A stretch of DNA of 64,000 nt from Negativicutes bacterium (GTDB lineage Bacteria; Bacillota_C; Negativicutes; Sporomusales_B; JARLHX01). The position numbers and the translations under genes are program-made. Positions 54,795 through 63,069 of this stretch are shown one piece after another. Where the stretch lies: positions 62,001 to 126,000 of the forward strand of contig JARLHX010000009.1 of the NCBI GenBank assembly GCA_031292035.1, read 5' to 3'. The notes below the pieces were generated by a model. That model was not told the origin of the DNA. It saw only the letters and a program-made list of their open reading frames with translations, and ran no database searches. The first letter of the stretch is position 1; the number at the start of each line of letters is the position of its first letter.

Positions 54795-55421
54795 ATGAAA
54801 CTACTGCTGATCCCGCTGCCACTCCGTATTTTCCACTGGGTCATGGTCGCCGCTGTCCTTGTGCTGCTTTTTACCGGTCTCTATCTTGGCAATCCGCCGG
54901 TCTGGCTGATTTTGCCGTTCAGTCTGATGCGCAAACTGCACGGTCTGCTTGCGGTGGTGCTGATGACCAACCTGGCGGGGCAAATTTATTACTATGCCTT
55001 CAGCGGTAAATGGACCGAGATTTTGCTGCTGCCGCGGGACTGGGCCCATGTGCGCAGTTTCCTGCGCTACTATCTCTTTATTACCGAAAAGCATCCCAAT
55101 TTCGGACGCTATAATCCGGGGCAAAAGTTGTTGTTCACAATCTGGGGCCTGGCAGTATTGCTGGCGTCACTTACCGGATCGGCGCTGCTTTTTCCTGACG
55201 ATACCCTCTGGCTGCAAAAACTGCTGGGCGGTCTGAACACAATCCGGATCGCCCACTATTTTGTCGCCGTAGTTTTCGCTGGGTCCATCCCGCTCCATCT
55301 TTATCTGGTTTTTACCGAGGACCCAGCCCATCTGCAAGCCATCTTCACCGGCTATATCCAAAAGGAGCCTCAGTCGCAAAAGACGATACCAGAAAGGCTT
55401 AACGACGACCGGGGGCCGTAG
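54795..55421 (+). CDS. Membrane cytochrome b (b561/FdhI-HyaC type)
   Basis: A 208-residue protein with four membrane helices and His in heme-ligand positions: IFHWVMV (helix 1), RKLHGLLAVV (helix 2), RIAHYFVAVV and IPLHLYLVF (helices 3 and 4). This is the layout of the b-type subunits that link formate dehydrogenase or hydrogenase to quinone. No catalytic partner is adjacent. ATG 54795 follows CAGGGAGGAATCG. The C-terminal 30 residues are charged and cytoplasmic. Confidence 0.87.
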   Translation: MKLLLIPLPLRIFHWVMVAAVLVLLFTGLYLGNPPVWLILPFSLMRKLHGLLAVVLMTNLAGQIYYYAFSGKWTEILLLPRDWAHVRSFLRYYLFITEKHPNFGRYNPGQKLLFTIWGLAVLLASLTGSALLFPDDTLWLQKLLGGLNTIRIAHYFVAVVFAGSIPLHLYLVFTEDPAHLQAIFTGYIQKEPQSQKTIPERLNDDRGP

Positions 55422-55510
55422 ACGTCGCTGCGGTTTTGGCAGATGGCGGCAGGAGTTTGGCCTAATGTGGGGAATGATTCATTATTATGATTATTCGAGG
55501 GGCTGATAGG

Positions 55511-56776
55511 ATGAAAACAGTAAAACTGGCTTATGGCACGACCGGCATGACTGTAGCGGTTTCAGACGACGCGGTGGTGATTGAGCCCCGTCACTTGGAA
55601 GGCCTGGCAGATGAGCGGGGAGCGGTGCTGGCAGCGCTGCGCCAGCCGACAGGGACACCGCCGCTGCGGGACATGGTGACGGCAAAGGCTAAGGTGGCTA
55701 TCGTTATTTCCGACATCACCCGACCGACACCCAACGAGAAACTGGTGCCCTGGGTACTGGAAGAACTCAGCCACATCCCCCGCGAAAATGTTGTGATCAT
55801 CAACGGGCTTGGCAGCCATCGCGCCAATACAAGGGAAGAACTCATCCAAATGCTTGGCCAGGATATTGTCGACACCATGGTTATTGAGAATCATGACGCC
55901 TTCGATGACAGCAAACTGGTCAAGGTCTGCCGCAATACCTACGGTTCGGACGTATATCTGAACAAGACCTATGTCGAATCAGACTTCAAAATCGTCATCG
56001 GGTTTATCGAACCGCATTTTTTTGCCGGCTTTTCCGGTGGTCCGAAAGGGATTTCGCCAGCAGTGGCCGGCATCAAGACCATCCTCGATTTTCACAATGC
56101 CCAGATGATCGGTCACCCCAACAGCACCTGGGGGCTGATCGAAGGGAACATTCTCCAGGATGCGGCCACCCAGAACTGTCTCTCAGTCAAACCGGATTTC
56201 ATGCTCAACGTGACGCTGAACGGCGAAAAAGCGATCACCAACGTGTTTGCCGGCGACGTCATTGCCGCCCATCGGGTGGGCTGCGAATTTGTTCGCGCCA
56301 ACGCCATGTATGCTGTCGACGAGCCGTTTGACATTGTGATCACTACCAATTCCGGCTATCCGCTGGATCAGAATCTTTACCAGACTGTCAAGGGGATGAG
56401 CGCCGCCGCCCAGATCGTTAAGCCAGGCGGCAGTATCATCAGCGCCTCCGAATGCTCGGACGGGGTGCCCAATCATGGCAACTATGCCAAGATTCTTCAG
56501 ATGCGCGAAACGCCGCAGCAGTTGCTGGACATGATCAACGACCCGTCATTCTCGATGTTCGACCAGTGGCAGGTGCAGGTGCAGGCCATGATTCAGCTCA
56601 AAGCCGACTGTTATCTTTACTCCACCTTAGATAGAGCGACAGTGGAAGATGCCAAGTTCAAGCCCATCGACGATCTGGAAAAGACCTTGGCCGACCTGAT
56701 GAAGCGTTACGGGCCTAAGCCGCGGGTAGCGGTCCTGCCTTTCGGCCCGCTGACCATTCCGTATGTAAAAGCCTAG
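55511..56776 (+). CDS. larA: LarA-family nickel-pincer racemase
   Basis: A 421-residue LarA protein (DUF2088 family), which racemizes lactate or other 2-hydroxy acids with a nickel-pincer nucleotide. The family's key residues can be matched: His in GLGSHRANTREEL, His in FIEPHFFAGFSGGPKG, the cofactor-bound Lys in the same motif (GGPKG), and His in MIGHPNS. Maturation genes larB, larC and larE are not in the window. ATG 55511 follows GAGGGGCTG. Substrate uncertain, since LarA homologues act on various hydroxy acids. Confidence 0.9.
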   Translation: MKTVKLAYGTTGMTVAVSDDAVVIEPRHLEGLADERGAVLAALRQPTGTPPLRDMVTAKAKVAIVISDITRPTPNEKLVPWVLEELSHIPRENVVIINGLGSHRANTREELIQMLGQDIVDTMVIENHDAFDDSKLVKVCRNTYGSDVYLNKTYVESDFKIVIGFIEPHFFAGFSGGPKGISPAVAGIKTILDFHNAQMIGHPNSTWGLIEGNILQDAATQNCLSVKPDFMLNVTLNGEKAITNVFAGDVIAAHRVGCEFVRANAMYAVDEPFDIVITTNSGYPLDQNLYQTVKGMSAAAQIVKPGGSIISASECSDGVPNHGNYAKILQMRETPQQLLDMINDPSFSMFDQWQVQVQAMIQLKADCYLYSTLDRATVEDAKFKPIDDLEKTLADLMKRYGPKPRVAVLPFGPLTIPYVKA

Positions 56777-56800
56777 CATTCTGTTATTCTATTTTTGGCC

Positions 56801-56830
56801 AAAGCGCCTGCTGGCAGGCGCTTTCTTGGC
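56801..56830 (+). terminator. Terminator after larA
   Basis: Perfect 10-bp stem AAAGCGCCTG/CAGGCGCTTT, loop CTGG, weak T-tail. Confidence 0.7.
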
Positions 56831-56907
56831 GCCCGATGGCGGTGAGAATATTTTGGCCGCTGTATAAAACCACCGGTGCCATCCCATACTACCAGCGAGG
56901 TGGGAGT

Positions 56908-57915
56908 GTGCGTAAATACCAGTACTTTTATGCCGCCCTGATGGTAGCAGCTTTGGTAATAGTCGTTGCGGGAGTATTCGCAGTTCTACGCCCTCCTGCC
57001 CTAAAACCGGTTCCGGAGGTCCCGTTGGCGCCGGGAGGGCAGATGCCGCAACCGATACCCGGCGTTCCTTTATTTGATGCTGGTAAATACAAGACTGAAC
57101 CGATGGTGTCGGTGTGGTTGGCTGATCGTGGCTATGTTGAAAATATGCCGCTGGAGCACTATCTTGAAGGGGTTGTAGCGCAGGAGATGGATGTTGGCTG
57201 GCCGCAGGAGGCTCTCAGGGCTCAAGCCATTGCCTCACGAACCCTGACCATAAGCGCCAGCGAAGCCGGCGCCATTCGTCATCGGCATGGGGCCGATGTC
57301 AGCACTGCGAAAGACGAACTCCAGGCCTATGCGCCGGAGAAGGTCAATGAAAATGTCCGCCAGGCCGTTCGTAGCACCCGCGGGCAAATTTTACTCTATG
57401 CCGGCAGCTTGGTAAACGCCATTTACAGTGCAAGCAACGGGCAGATCGCCGCAACCAAAGAAGAAGCCTTCCCGCGGGAAATCCCCCAGCCAACCCCCTA
57501 CTTTCAACCGGTTACTGACAATAGTTTTCGCTACACTCCGGCCCAAATCCAGTCCTGGTCGGTGAGTATCCCGGCGCAAGAAGTCGCCGCCACAGTCGGC
57601 TATAGCGGCAATCCGGGCGATATCGCGATTTTGGAGAAGGGTCCATCCGGCAGGATACTGTCTATCGGCGCCGGGGATAAAAAAATGACGGGAGCCGATT
57701 TTCGCAAGGCGGTGGGCTATGATCGATTGTGGTCGACCCTGATTACCTCCATGACTTATGACGGCGGGCAGTTCACCTTTCAGGGTTCAGGCTGGGGCAA
57801 CGGGGTCGGGCTTTGCCAGTGGGGAGCCTACGCCTATGCCCGGGATGGCCTGAAGGCAGAAGATATTCTCCGGCATTACTATGTGGGGGCGGAAATACGC
57901 AAGCTGTGGGAGTAG
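56908..57915 (+). CDS. spoIID: SpoIID/LytB domain protein
   Basis: A 335-residue membrane-anchored lytic transglycosylase-like protein, related to SpoIID that degrades peptidoglycan during engulfment. A helix near residues 5-25 precedes the SpoIID domain (about 80-335): LEGVVAQEMDVGWPQEALRAQAIASRTL with the catalytic Glu, YSASNGQIAATKEE, and the C-terminal GSGWGNGVGLCQWGAYAYA. GTG 56908 follows GCGAGGTGG; the open frame upstream to 56836 has no site. It is not next to spoIIQ or spoIIID genes, so it could be a SpoIID paralogue. Confidence 0.88.
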   Translation: MRKYQYFYAALMVAALVIVVAGVFAVLRPPALKPVPEVPLAPGGQMPQPIPGVPLFDAGKYKTEPMVSVWLADRGYVENMPLEHYLEGVVAQEMDVGWPQEALRAQAIASRTLTISASEAGAIRHRHGADVSTAKDELQAYAPEKVNENVRQAVRSTRGQILLYAGSLVNAIYSASNGQIAATKEEAFPREIPQPTPYFQPVTDNSFRYTPAQIQSWSVSIPAQEVAATVGYSGNPGDIAILEKGPSGRILSIGAGDKKMTGADFRKAVGYDRLWSTLITSMTYDGGQFTFQGSGWGNGVGLCQWGAYAYARDGLKAEDILRHYYVGAEIRKLWE

Positions 57916-57925
57916 GTATGTTTGT

Positions 57926-57950
57926 AAAACCGGGGGAACCCGGTTTTTTG
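57926..57950 (+). terminator. Terminator after spoIID-like gene
   Basis: AAAACCGGG-GGAA-CCCGGTTTT with six T. Confidence 0.9.
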
Positions 57951-58043
57951 TCTGTGTCCGGCCATTAGGCTGAAATCACTTTTACAGGCGGCAAGAATGG
58001 TATATGATGGAGGTGGTTATTTTACTGGCAGGAGGAGATCGCA

Positions 58044-58160
58044 TGCTCTTACAGCAAATCGGCAAGGGGACCTCGATTCCCGGACCTGGTTGTACCCGCT
58101 TGCTGGTGCTATATAGTCAGGCCCACCGGATTAATTCTGTTATCTACAAAACAGATATAG
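58044..58160 (+). CDS. Possible 38-residue small protein
   Basis: An ATG with an excellent site (GGAGGAGATCGC) opens a 38-codon frame ending at TAG 58160. The product has a hydrophobic second half with two Cys (CWC). No relative is known to me; it lies just ahead of the small Cys protein gene. Coding potential rests only on the ribosome binding site. Confidence 0.35.
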   Translation, partial: CSYSKSARGPRFPDLVVPACWCYIVRPTGLILLSTKQI

Positions 58161-58184
58161 CAGGGGCCGTTGGGAGTTAACGAT

Positions 58185-58385
58185 ATGGAAAAGAGCGGAA
58201 AGCCTATCCGTCCGGCCTGTATGGATTGCACCCATCACTATGTTACTTGGGACAAAGTGTTTCCCTTTGGCTGCCGAGCCATGGGATTTAAGAGTAAGGC
58301 CGTGCCTCACCTGCTGACCCAGCAACTGTCAGGGGAGGTCTGTCTGTCTTTCGTCCCCAAAAAAAATTTGAAGCGCGATAAATAG
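58185..58385 (+). CDS. Small conserved Cys protein (often misnamed uracil-DNA glycosylase)
   Basis: A 66-residue protein with the pattern CMDCTHHYVTWD, FGCRAMGFKS, SGEVC and FVPKK. This is a small conserved family seen in several bacterial groups; some entries are labelled uracil-DNA glycosylase without basis, since no glycosylase motif is present. Four Cys suggest a metal site. ATG 58185 follows GGGAG at 8 bases. Function unknown. Confidence 0.75.
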   Translation: MEKSGKPIRPACMDCTHHYVTWDKVFPFGCRAMGFKSKAVPHLLTQQLSGEVCLSFVPKKNLKRDK

Positions 58386-58428
58386 GTTCTTAAAGAGTGA
58401 AAAAGGTACAACCCTTCAGGGAAAGAAG

Positions 58429-58467
58429 AAACGCCGCTCCTCCAGAATCGGGATAGGCGGCGTTTGC
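58429..58467 (+). terminator. Hairpin before the DUF1934 gene
   Basis: AAACGCCGC with GCGGCGTTT, 19-base loop, poor T-tail; adjacent to the next promoter. Confidence 0.5.
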
Positions 58468-58469
58468 TA

Positions 58470-58498
58470 TTGGCATGCCAGGCAAGTTAGGCTATAAT
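58470..58498 (+). promoter_or_regulatory. Promoter of the DUF1934-argS operon
   Basis: TTGGCA (58470-58475), 17 bases, perfect TATAAT (58493-58498). Confidence 0.8.
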
Positions 58499-58524
58499 AT
58501 ATTCATGTTGACAGGGGAGAGCAT

Positions 58525-58947
58525 ATGCGCGAAGTTGTTGTGACTGTGGTAGGGACTCAGACTGATGAGCACGGTGAGGAAAGCCGGATTGAGCTGATTG
58601 CCACAGGAAACTCCCAGGAAAAAAACGGGGTTCAGTACATTACTTACCGGGAAAGCGAGATTTCCGGCATGGAAGGTACGACTACCGTGCTCAAAGTATT
58701 TGCCGATCATTTTGCCCTGATTCGCATGGGCGCTGTGGAACAAAAACAAGAGTTTTTTCCGGGTCAAAAAAGTTACAGTACTTATATCACTCCCTTGGGC
58801 GCCATGAAGATGGGGATACTTACCAAACGGCTGGAACTGGCTGTTACCTGTGGCACAGGATTTTTATCGGCCGCGTATGAACTGGAGATTGACGGCCGGT
58901 GGCTGAGTTCCAATACGTTGTCGGTCACGATACAGGAGGAAAAATAG
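58525..58947 (+). CDS. DUF1934 protein (YwiB-like)
   Basis: A 140-residue beta-barrel-like protein (DUF1934, lipocalin-type fold in the family). It shows ITYRESEISGMEGTTTVLKV and the repeated short strands typical of the family. ATG 58525 follows GGGGAGAGC. It sits directly before argS, as ywiB does in Bacillus, and overlaps nothing (2-base gap to argS). Confidence 0.88.
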   Translation: MREVVVTVVGTQTDEHGEESRIELIATGNSQEKNGVQYITYRESEISGMEGTTTVLKVFADHFALIRMGAVEQKQEFFPGQKSYSTYITPLGAMKMGILTKRLELAVTCGTGFLSAAYELEIDGRWLSSNTLSVTIQEEK

Positions 58948-58949
58948 CG

Positions 58950-60650
58950 ATGGATGTCAAGGAATTGCTCGCCGCGGCGATTACCGCCGCAGCAGGTGAG
59001 GCCATAGCGGCCGGCGAATTGCCGGCAGTCGAGTTGCCGGCGGTTATGTTAGAGGTGCCGCCACAGAAAGAGTTTGGTGATTTTGCCACCAATTTTGCCA
59101 TGCAGTTGGCCCGGACGGCCAAGACCAACCCTCGCCGCATTGCCGAGGCGCTGGTGGCGCGACTAAATGCCGGTGCGGCAGCGGACAAGCATAGCCCCCA
59201 GGCGCTAACCTGGCTCAGAGAAGCCAAGCTTGCCGGTCCCGGTTTTATCAATTTTTACCTCAGGCCGCAGTGGCTGTATGATATGCTGGCCGAAGCCCTG
59301 GCAGCAGGCCAATCTTTCGGTCAGGCCCAACAAAGGAGCGGTGAACGGATTCAGGTGGAATTCGTCAGCGCCAATCCCACCGGGCCCCTCCATGTCGGCC
59401 ACGGCCGGGGGGCGGCGGTGGGCAGCGCCCTTGCTAACCTTCTCAAGGCGGCGGGGTACGATGTCCAGACCGAGTTTTATATCAACGACGCCGGCAACCA
59501 GATCGATAATCTGGCGGCTTCGGTGGACGCCCGCTACCATGAACTTTTGGGGCGTGAGGTGACTTTTCCCGAAGATGGCTATCACGGGCAGGATATTATT
59601 GCAACCGCTCAAAGGATTATCGACGATAGCGGCGCACGATATCTGCTGGTGCCGAAGGAAGAGCGCCTGGCAATATTCAAGGAGATGGCTTTAAATGAGA
59701 AGCTGGCGGCGTTGGAGGAAGACCTGGAAGCCTTTGGCGTAACGTTTGACGTGTGGTTCAGCGAACGCTCACTCTATGCCGCTGGGGCTATCGCCGCGAC
59801 CTGTAAAGAGATGCAGGCAACAGGCCACATATATGAAAAAGACGGGGCGTTATGGCTGAAATCGACCACTTACGGCGATGACAAAGATCGGGTGGTTATT
59901 CGCGATAATGGCGTTCCGACATACCTGGCAGCTGATATCGCCTATCACCGCGATAAATTTCAGCGTGGTTTTGACCGGGTAATCAACATCTGGGGTGCCG
60001 ACCATCACGGTTATATCAGCCGGGTCAAGGCAGCCATCGCCGCCCTCGGGTATGATGCTGAGCGGCTGGAAGTGCTGATACTGCAGATGGTTAATCTGTT
60101 TCAGCAGGGTCAGTTGGTAAAAATGTCGAAACGTACCGGCCAGGGGGTCACCCTGACCGAGCTGATGGAAGAAGTCGGCTGTGATGCCGCCCGGTTTTTC
60201 TTTATTATGCGCTCCACCGACAGCCAGCTGGATTTCGACCTTGATCTAGCCAAGTCCCGGACCAATGAAAATCCGGTTTACTATATCCAGTATGCTCATG
60301 CCCGGATCTGCAGTATTTTCCGCCAGGCGGCGGAGGCGGGTATCGCCCTGCCGGCCGGCGCCGATGCGCCGCTCCATCTATTGACCAGCGAAGCAGAAAT
60401 GGATTTGATTAAAAAGATTGGCGAATATCCTGAGGAAATCGCCATTGCAGCTCGGGACCGGGCCCCCCACCATATTGCCCGTTATATCCATGAAGTGGCT
60501 GGCCTGTTTCACACCTTCTATAATCAGTGCCGTGTGATCGGCGTCGAACCTGACTTGCAGGCCGCCCGCCTCGCTCTGGTCGGCGCGGTACAAAACACCT
60601 TGCGGTCGGTGCTCGCTATTTTAGGTGTGACCGCACCTGAGCGGATGTAG
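58950..60650 (+). CDS. argS: Arginine--tRNA ligase
   Basis: Charges tRNA-Arg. The 566 residues hold the N-terminal Add-1 domain (about 1-110), the HIGH-like HVGHG motif within SANPTGPLHVGHGRG (about residues 140-155), KMSKR (about residue 390) and the DALR anticodon domain at the C-terminus. ATG 58950 follows CAGGAGGAAAAATAGCG; the frame upstream overlaps DUF1934 without a site. Arginine is also the cyanophycin building block, but no direct link is implied. Confidence 0.97.
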   Translation: MDVKELLAAAITAAAGEAIAAGELPAVELPAVMLEVPPQKEFGDFATNFAMQLARTAKTNPRRIAEALVARLNAGAAADKHSPQALTWLREAKLAGPGFINFYLRPQWLYDMLAEALAAGQSFGQAQQRSGERIQVEFVSANPTGPLHVGHGRGAAVGSALANLLKAAGYDVQTEFYINDAGNQIDNLAASVDARYHELLGREVTFPEDGYHGQDIIATAQRIIDDSGARYLLVPKEERLAIFKEMALNEKLAALEEDLEAFGVTFDVWFSERSLYAAGAIAATCKEMQATGHIYEKDGALWLKSTTYGDDKDRVVIRDNGVPTYLAADIAYHRDKFQRGFDRVINIWGADHHGYISRVKAAIAALGYDAERLEVLILQMVNLFQQGQLVKMSKRTGQGVTLTELMEEVGCDAARFFFIMRSTDSQLDFDLDLAKSRTNENPVYYIQYAHARICSIFRQAAEAGIALPAGADAPLHLLTSEAEMDLIKKIGEYPEEIAIAARDRAPHHIARYIHEVAGLFHTFYNQCRVIGVEPDLQAARLALVGAVQNTLRSVLAILGVTAPERM

Positions 60651-60771
60651 GAAATAGTGGGGAAGATTTATTCGGTAGTTTGTCGGTGGCCGAAGGAAAA
60701 AGAGGATTTTATTCCCTCGCGGTGAATATTACCATGTGATTTTGGAACATCTTGGGCGGAGGGAACTGAAT

Positions 60772-61137
60772 ATGGCGGAAATTGCCAAAAATTCATCGGA
60801 AGTCGATTTAGCATATCAGGTTTTAGCGGAAAAAGGGTCGGCGCTCAACTTCCGCGAATTAATAAGTATGGTGTTAGATGCCAAAGGTCGGCCGCAGCAT
60901 TCGCGTGGTCATGCCATGGCGGAAGTCCATACTCAGATCAACATGGACAGTCGCTTTGTCCATCTGGGCAAGGGGATGTGGGGTCTGGCCGAGTGGCTGC
61001 CGCAAAAAGGCGGTGCCCGCAATGCCGAAGATACGGCGGCGACGGTTTCGGATTTGAGTCTGCGGCGGGAAAAGCTGTTGGCCGAGATCCAGCAGGATTA
61101 TCCTGCAGCCGCACTCGATGCCGAAGAAAGTGAATAA
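60772..61137 (+). CDS. rpoE: RNA polymerase delta subunit
   Basis: The Firmicute-specific delta factor (HARE-HTH domain) that aids RNA polymerase recycling. The 121-residue protein has the N-terminal HARE-HTH (VDLAYQVLAEKGSALNFRELI, FVHLGKGMWGLAEW, about residues 8-75). The acidic tail of Bacillus delta (about 80 residues) is very short here (ends DAEESE). ATG 60772 follows GGAGGGAACTG. rpoE-pyrG order is conserved. Confidence 0.9.
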   Translation: MAEIAKNSSEVDLAYQVLAEKGSALNFRELISMVLDAKGRPQHSRGHAMAEVHTQINMDSRFVHLGKGMWGLAEWLPQKGGARNAEDTAATVSDLSLRREKLLAEIQQDYPAAALDAEESE

Positions 61138-61203
61138 GGTTTTGTGCTGGATGATGACGATAAAGGAAATACGGCTATGACCGCTTTTTAGGAGGATTTA
61201 TTT

Positions 61204-62814
61204 ATGGCGAAATTTGTTTTTGTTACCGGGGGGGTTGTGTCTTCATTAGGCAAAGGGATAACCGCCGCTTCTTTAGGTCGTCTGTTGAAAAACAGGGGAT
61301 TTAAAGTCACCATCCAGAAATTTGATCCCTACATCAACGTGGATCCGGGAACGATGAGCCCTTACCAACATGGCGAAGTTTTCGTCACCGAGGACGGCGG
61401 CGAAACCGACCTTGATCTTGGTCACTATGAACGGTTTATTGACATAAACTTGACCAAGAGCTCTAATGTCACCGCCGGGAAAATCTACTGGTCGGTTATC
61501 AGCAAAGAGCGCAAAGGCGATTATCTGGGGAGTACCGTCCAGGTCATTCCCCATGTTACCAATGAGATTAAAGAACGGTTATACCGTGTGGCGAAAGAAG
61601 ATAACGCCGACATTGTCATCGCCGAAATCGGCGGGACGGTGGGCGATATCGAAAGTTTGCCCTTTCTGGAGGCCATCCGTCAAGTTAAAAAGGAAGTCGG
61701 CCGCGACGACGTGGCCTACATCCATGTGACCCTGATTCCTTATATCTCGGCAGCCGGGGAGCTCAAGACCAAGCCGACACAGCATAGTGTCAAAGAGTTG
61801 CGCAGCATCGGTATCCATCCCGATGTTATCGTTTGCCGGACCGAGCACAGCATTTCTTCTGATATGCGGGAAAAGCTGGCCCTGTTCTGTGACATCGATA
61901 TCAACGCCGTAATCCAAAACAAAAATGCGGCTAGCATATACCAAGTTCCTCTGATGTTGGAAGAAGAAGGTCTGGATCGAATTGTTCTCGAGAAATTGGG
62001 CTTGAAAAACGGCAAACCGGATATGAGCGAGTGGCAAGCCCTGGTCAATAAGATTGTCTGCCCATCAAAACAAGTCTGTATTGCGATTGTTGGGAAATAT
62101 GTTGCTTTGCAGGATGCCTATATGAGTGTTTCCGAGTCGCTCAGGCACGCCGGTATTGCCAACGACGCCGCGATTCACATCAAATGGGTTAACGCCGAGG
62201 AAATCGAGGCGCCGGGAGTTGATCTGGCGGCCTGTTTTAAAGATGTCGACGGTATTTTGGTGCCTGGTGGCTTTGGTGATCGCGGCATTGAGGGTAAAAT
62301 CAAGGCCATTCACTATGCCCGTACCCAGCGCATTCCCTTCTTCGGCCTTTGCCTGGGGATGCAATGCGCAGTTATCGAGTTTGCCCGCAACCAGTGCGGT
62401 CTGGGGAGCGCCAATAGCTCTGAGTTTGATCCCGCTACCCCCCATCCGGTTATTGATCTGATGCCGGAACAGCTGGCGGTGGAGGAAAAGGGCGGCACAA
62501 TGCGGCTGGGGGTTTACCCCTGCAAGGTGATGGCCGGGACCCTCACCGAAGCGGCCTATCAAGACGAAATCATTTATGAACGTCATCGTCACCGGTTTGA
62601 ATTTAATAATGCCTACCGTCAGCAACTGAGCGATGCCGGAATGGTCATCGGCGGTACGCTGCCCAGCGGACGGCTGGTGGAGATTGTTGAACTCAAAGAT
62701 CATCCCTGGTTCCTTGGCACCCAGTTTCATCCGGAATTCAAATCGCGTCCGAACAAACCTCATCCGTTATTCCGCGATTTCGTTCAGGCAGCGCTTGCCT
62801 GCCAAAATAAATAA
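61204..62814 (+). CDS. pyrG: CTP synthase
   Basis: Converts UTP to CTP using glutamine. The 536-residue enzyme opens with [22 protein letters not shown] (residues 4-25, ATP loop); the glutaminase domain has the Cys nucleophile in [15 protein letters not shown] (about residue 380) and the catalytic His-Glu in [18 protein letters not shown] precedes ATG 61204. A Bacillus-type pyrG attenuation leader is not evident in the 66 bases before it. Confidence 0.98.
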   Translation: MAKFVFVTGGVVSSLGKGITAASLGRLLKNRGFKVTIQKFDPYINVDPGTMSPYQHGEVFVTEDGGETDLDLGHYERFIDINLTKSSNVTAGKIYWSVISKERKGDYLGSTVQVIPHVTNEIKERLYRVAKEDNADIVIAEIGGTVGDIESLPFLEAIRQVKKEVGRDDVAYIHVTLIPYISAAGELKTKPTQHSVKELRSIGIHPDVIVCRTEHSISSDMREKLALFCDIDINAVIQNKNAASIYQVPLMLEEEGLDRIVLEKLGLKNGKPDMSEWQALVNKIVCPSKQVCIAIVGKYVALQDAYMSVSESLRHAGIANDAAIHIKWVNAEEIEAPGVDLAACFKDVDGILVPGGFGDRGIEGKIKAIHYARTQRIPFFGLCLGMQCAVIEFARNQCGLGSANSSEFDPATPHPVIDLMPEQLAVEEKGGTMRLGVYPCKVMAGTLTEAAYQDEIIYERHRHRFEFNNAYRQQLSDAGMVIGGTLPSGRLVEIVELKDHPWFLGTQFHPEFKSRPNKPHPLFRDFVQAALACQNK

Positions 62815-62837
62815 GTTATCTCTTTGATTTATTATGC

Positions 62838-62998
62838 ACAAAGGCTGTTTAAGAGTTCCGGCGTATATTCCGGGTCTACTGTTCCAGCAGTGCTCCCAGT
62901 CCAAAAGGCAGTATCCCCAGGCATGTATTGCGGGGCGCACAGGACCGGAGCAGGAACAGTAGCGGGAGAAATTGCCGATTTCTTGAACAGCCTTTGGA
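62838..62998 (+). ncRNA. ssrS: Structured RNA candidate, 6S-RNA-like
   Basis: One long interrupted hairpin. Outer stem: 62840-62854 (AAAGGCTGTTTAAGA) with 62981-62995 (TCTTGAACAGCCTTT), one G-U pair. A large central bubble (about 21 and 18 bases) follows, then CTACTGTTCC/GGAACAGTAG, GCTCC/GGAGC, GTCC/GGAC and a CCCC/GGGG apex. A TATTAT box at 62830-62835 would start transcription right at the outer stem. Size (about 155-160 bases) and plan fit 6S RNA, which mimics an open promoter for sigma-A RNA polymerase. The gene symbol is tentative. Confidence 0.55.
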
Positions 62999-63069
62999 TT
63001 ATCCAGTTAGTTTTAGGGTGATCTGAGCATAGTAATTATGGGAGAATAGTGAGAAAAGGCGGGGATTTC

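Noticed and set aside
60651..61203. Attenuator leader for pyrG
   Set aside because: The short gap after rpoE has no terminator hairpin near the start of a pyrG transcript, so CTP-sensing attenuation is not supported.
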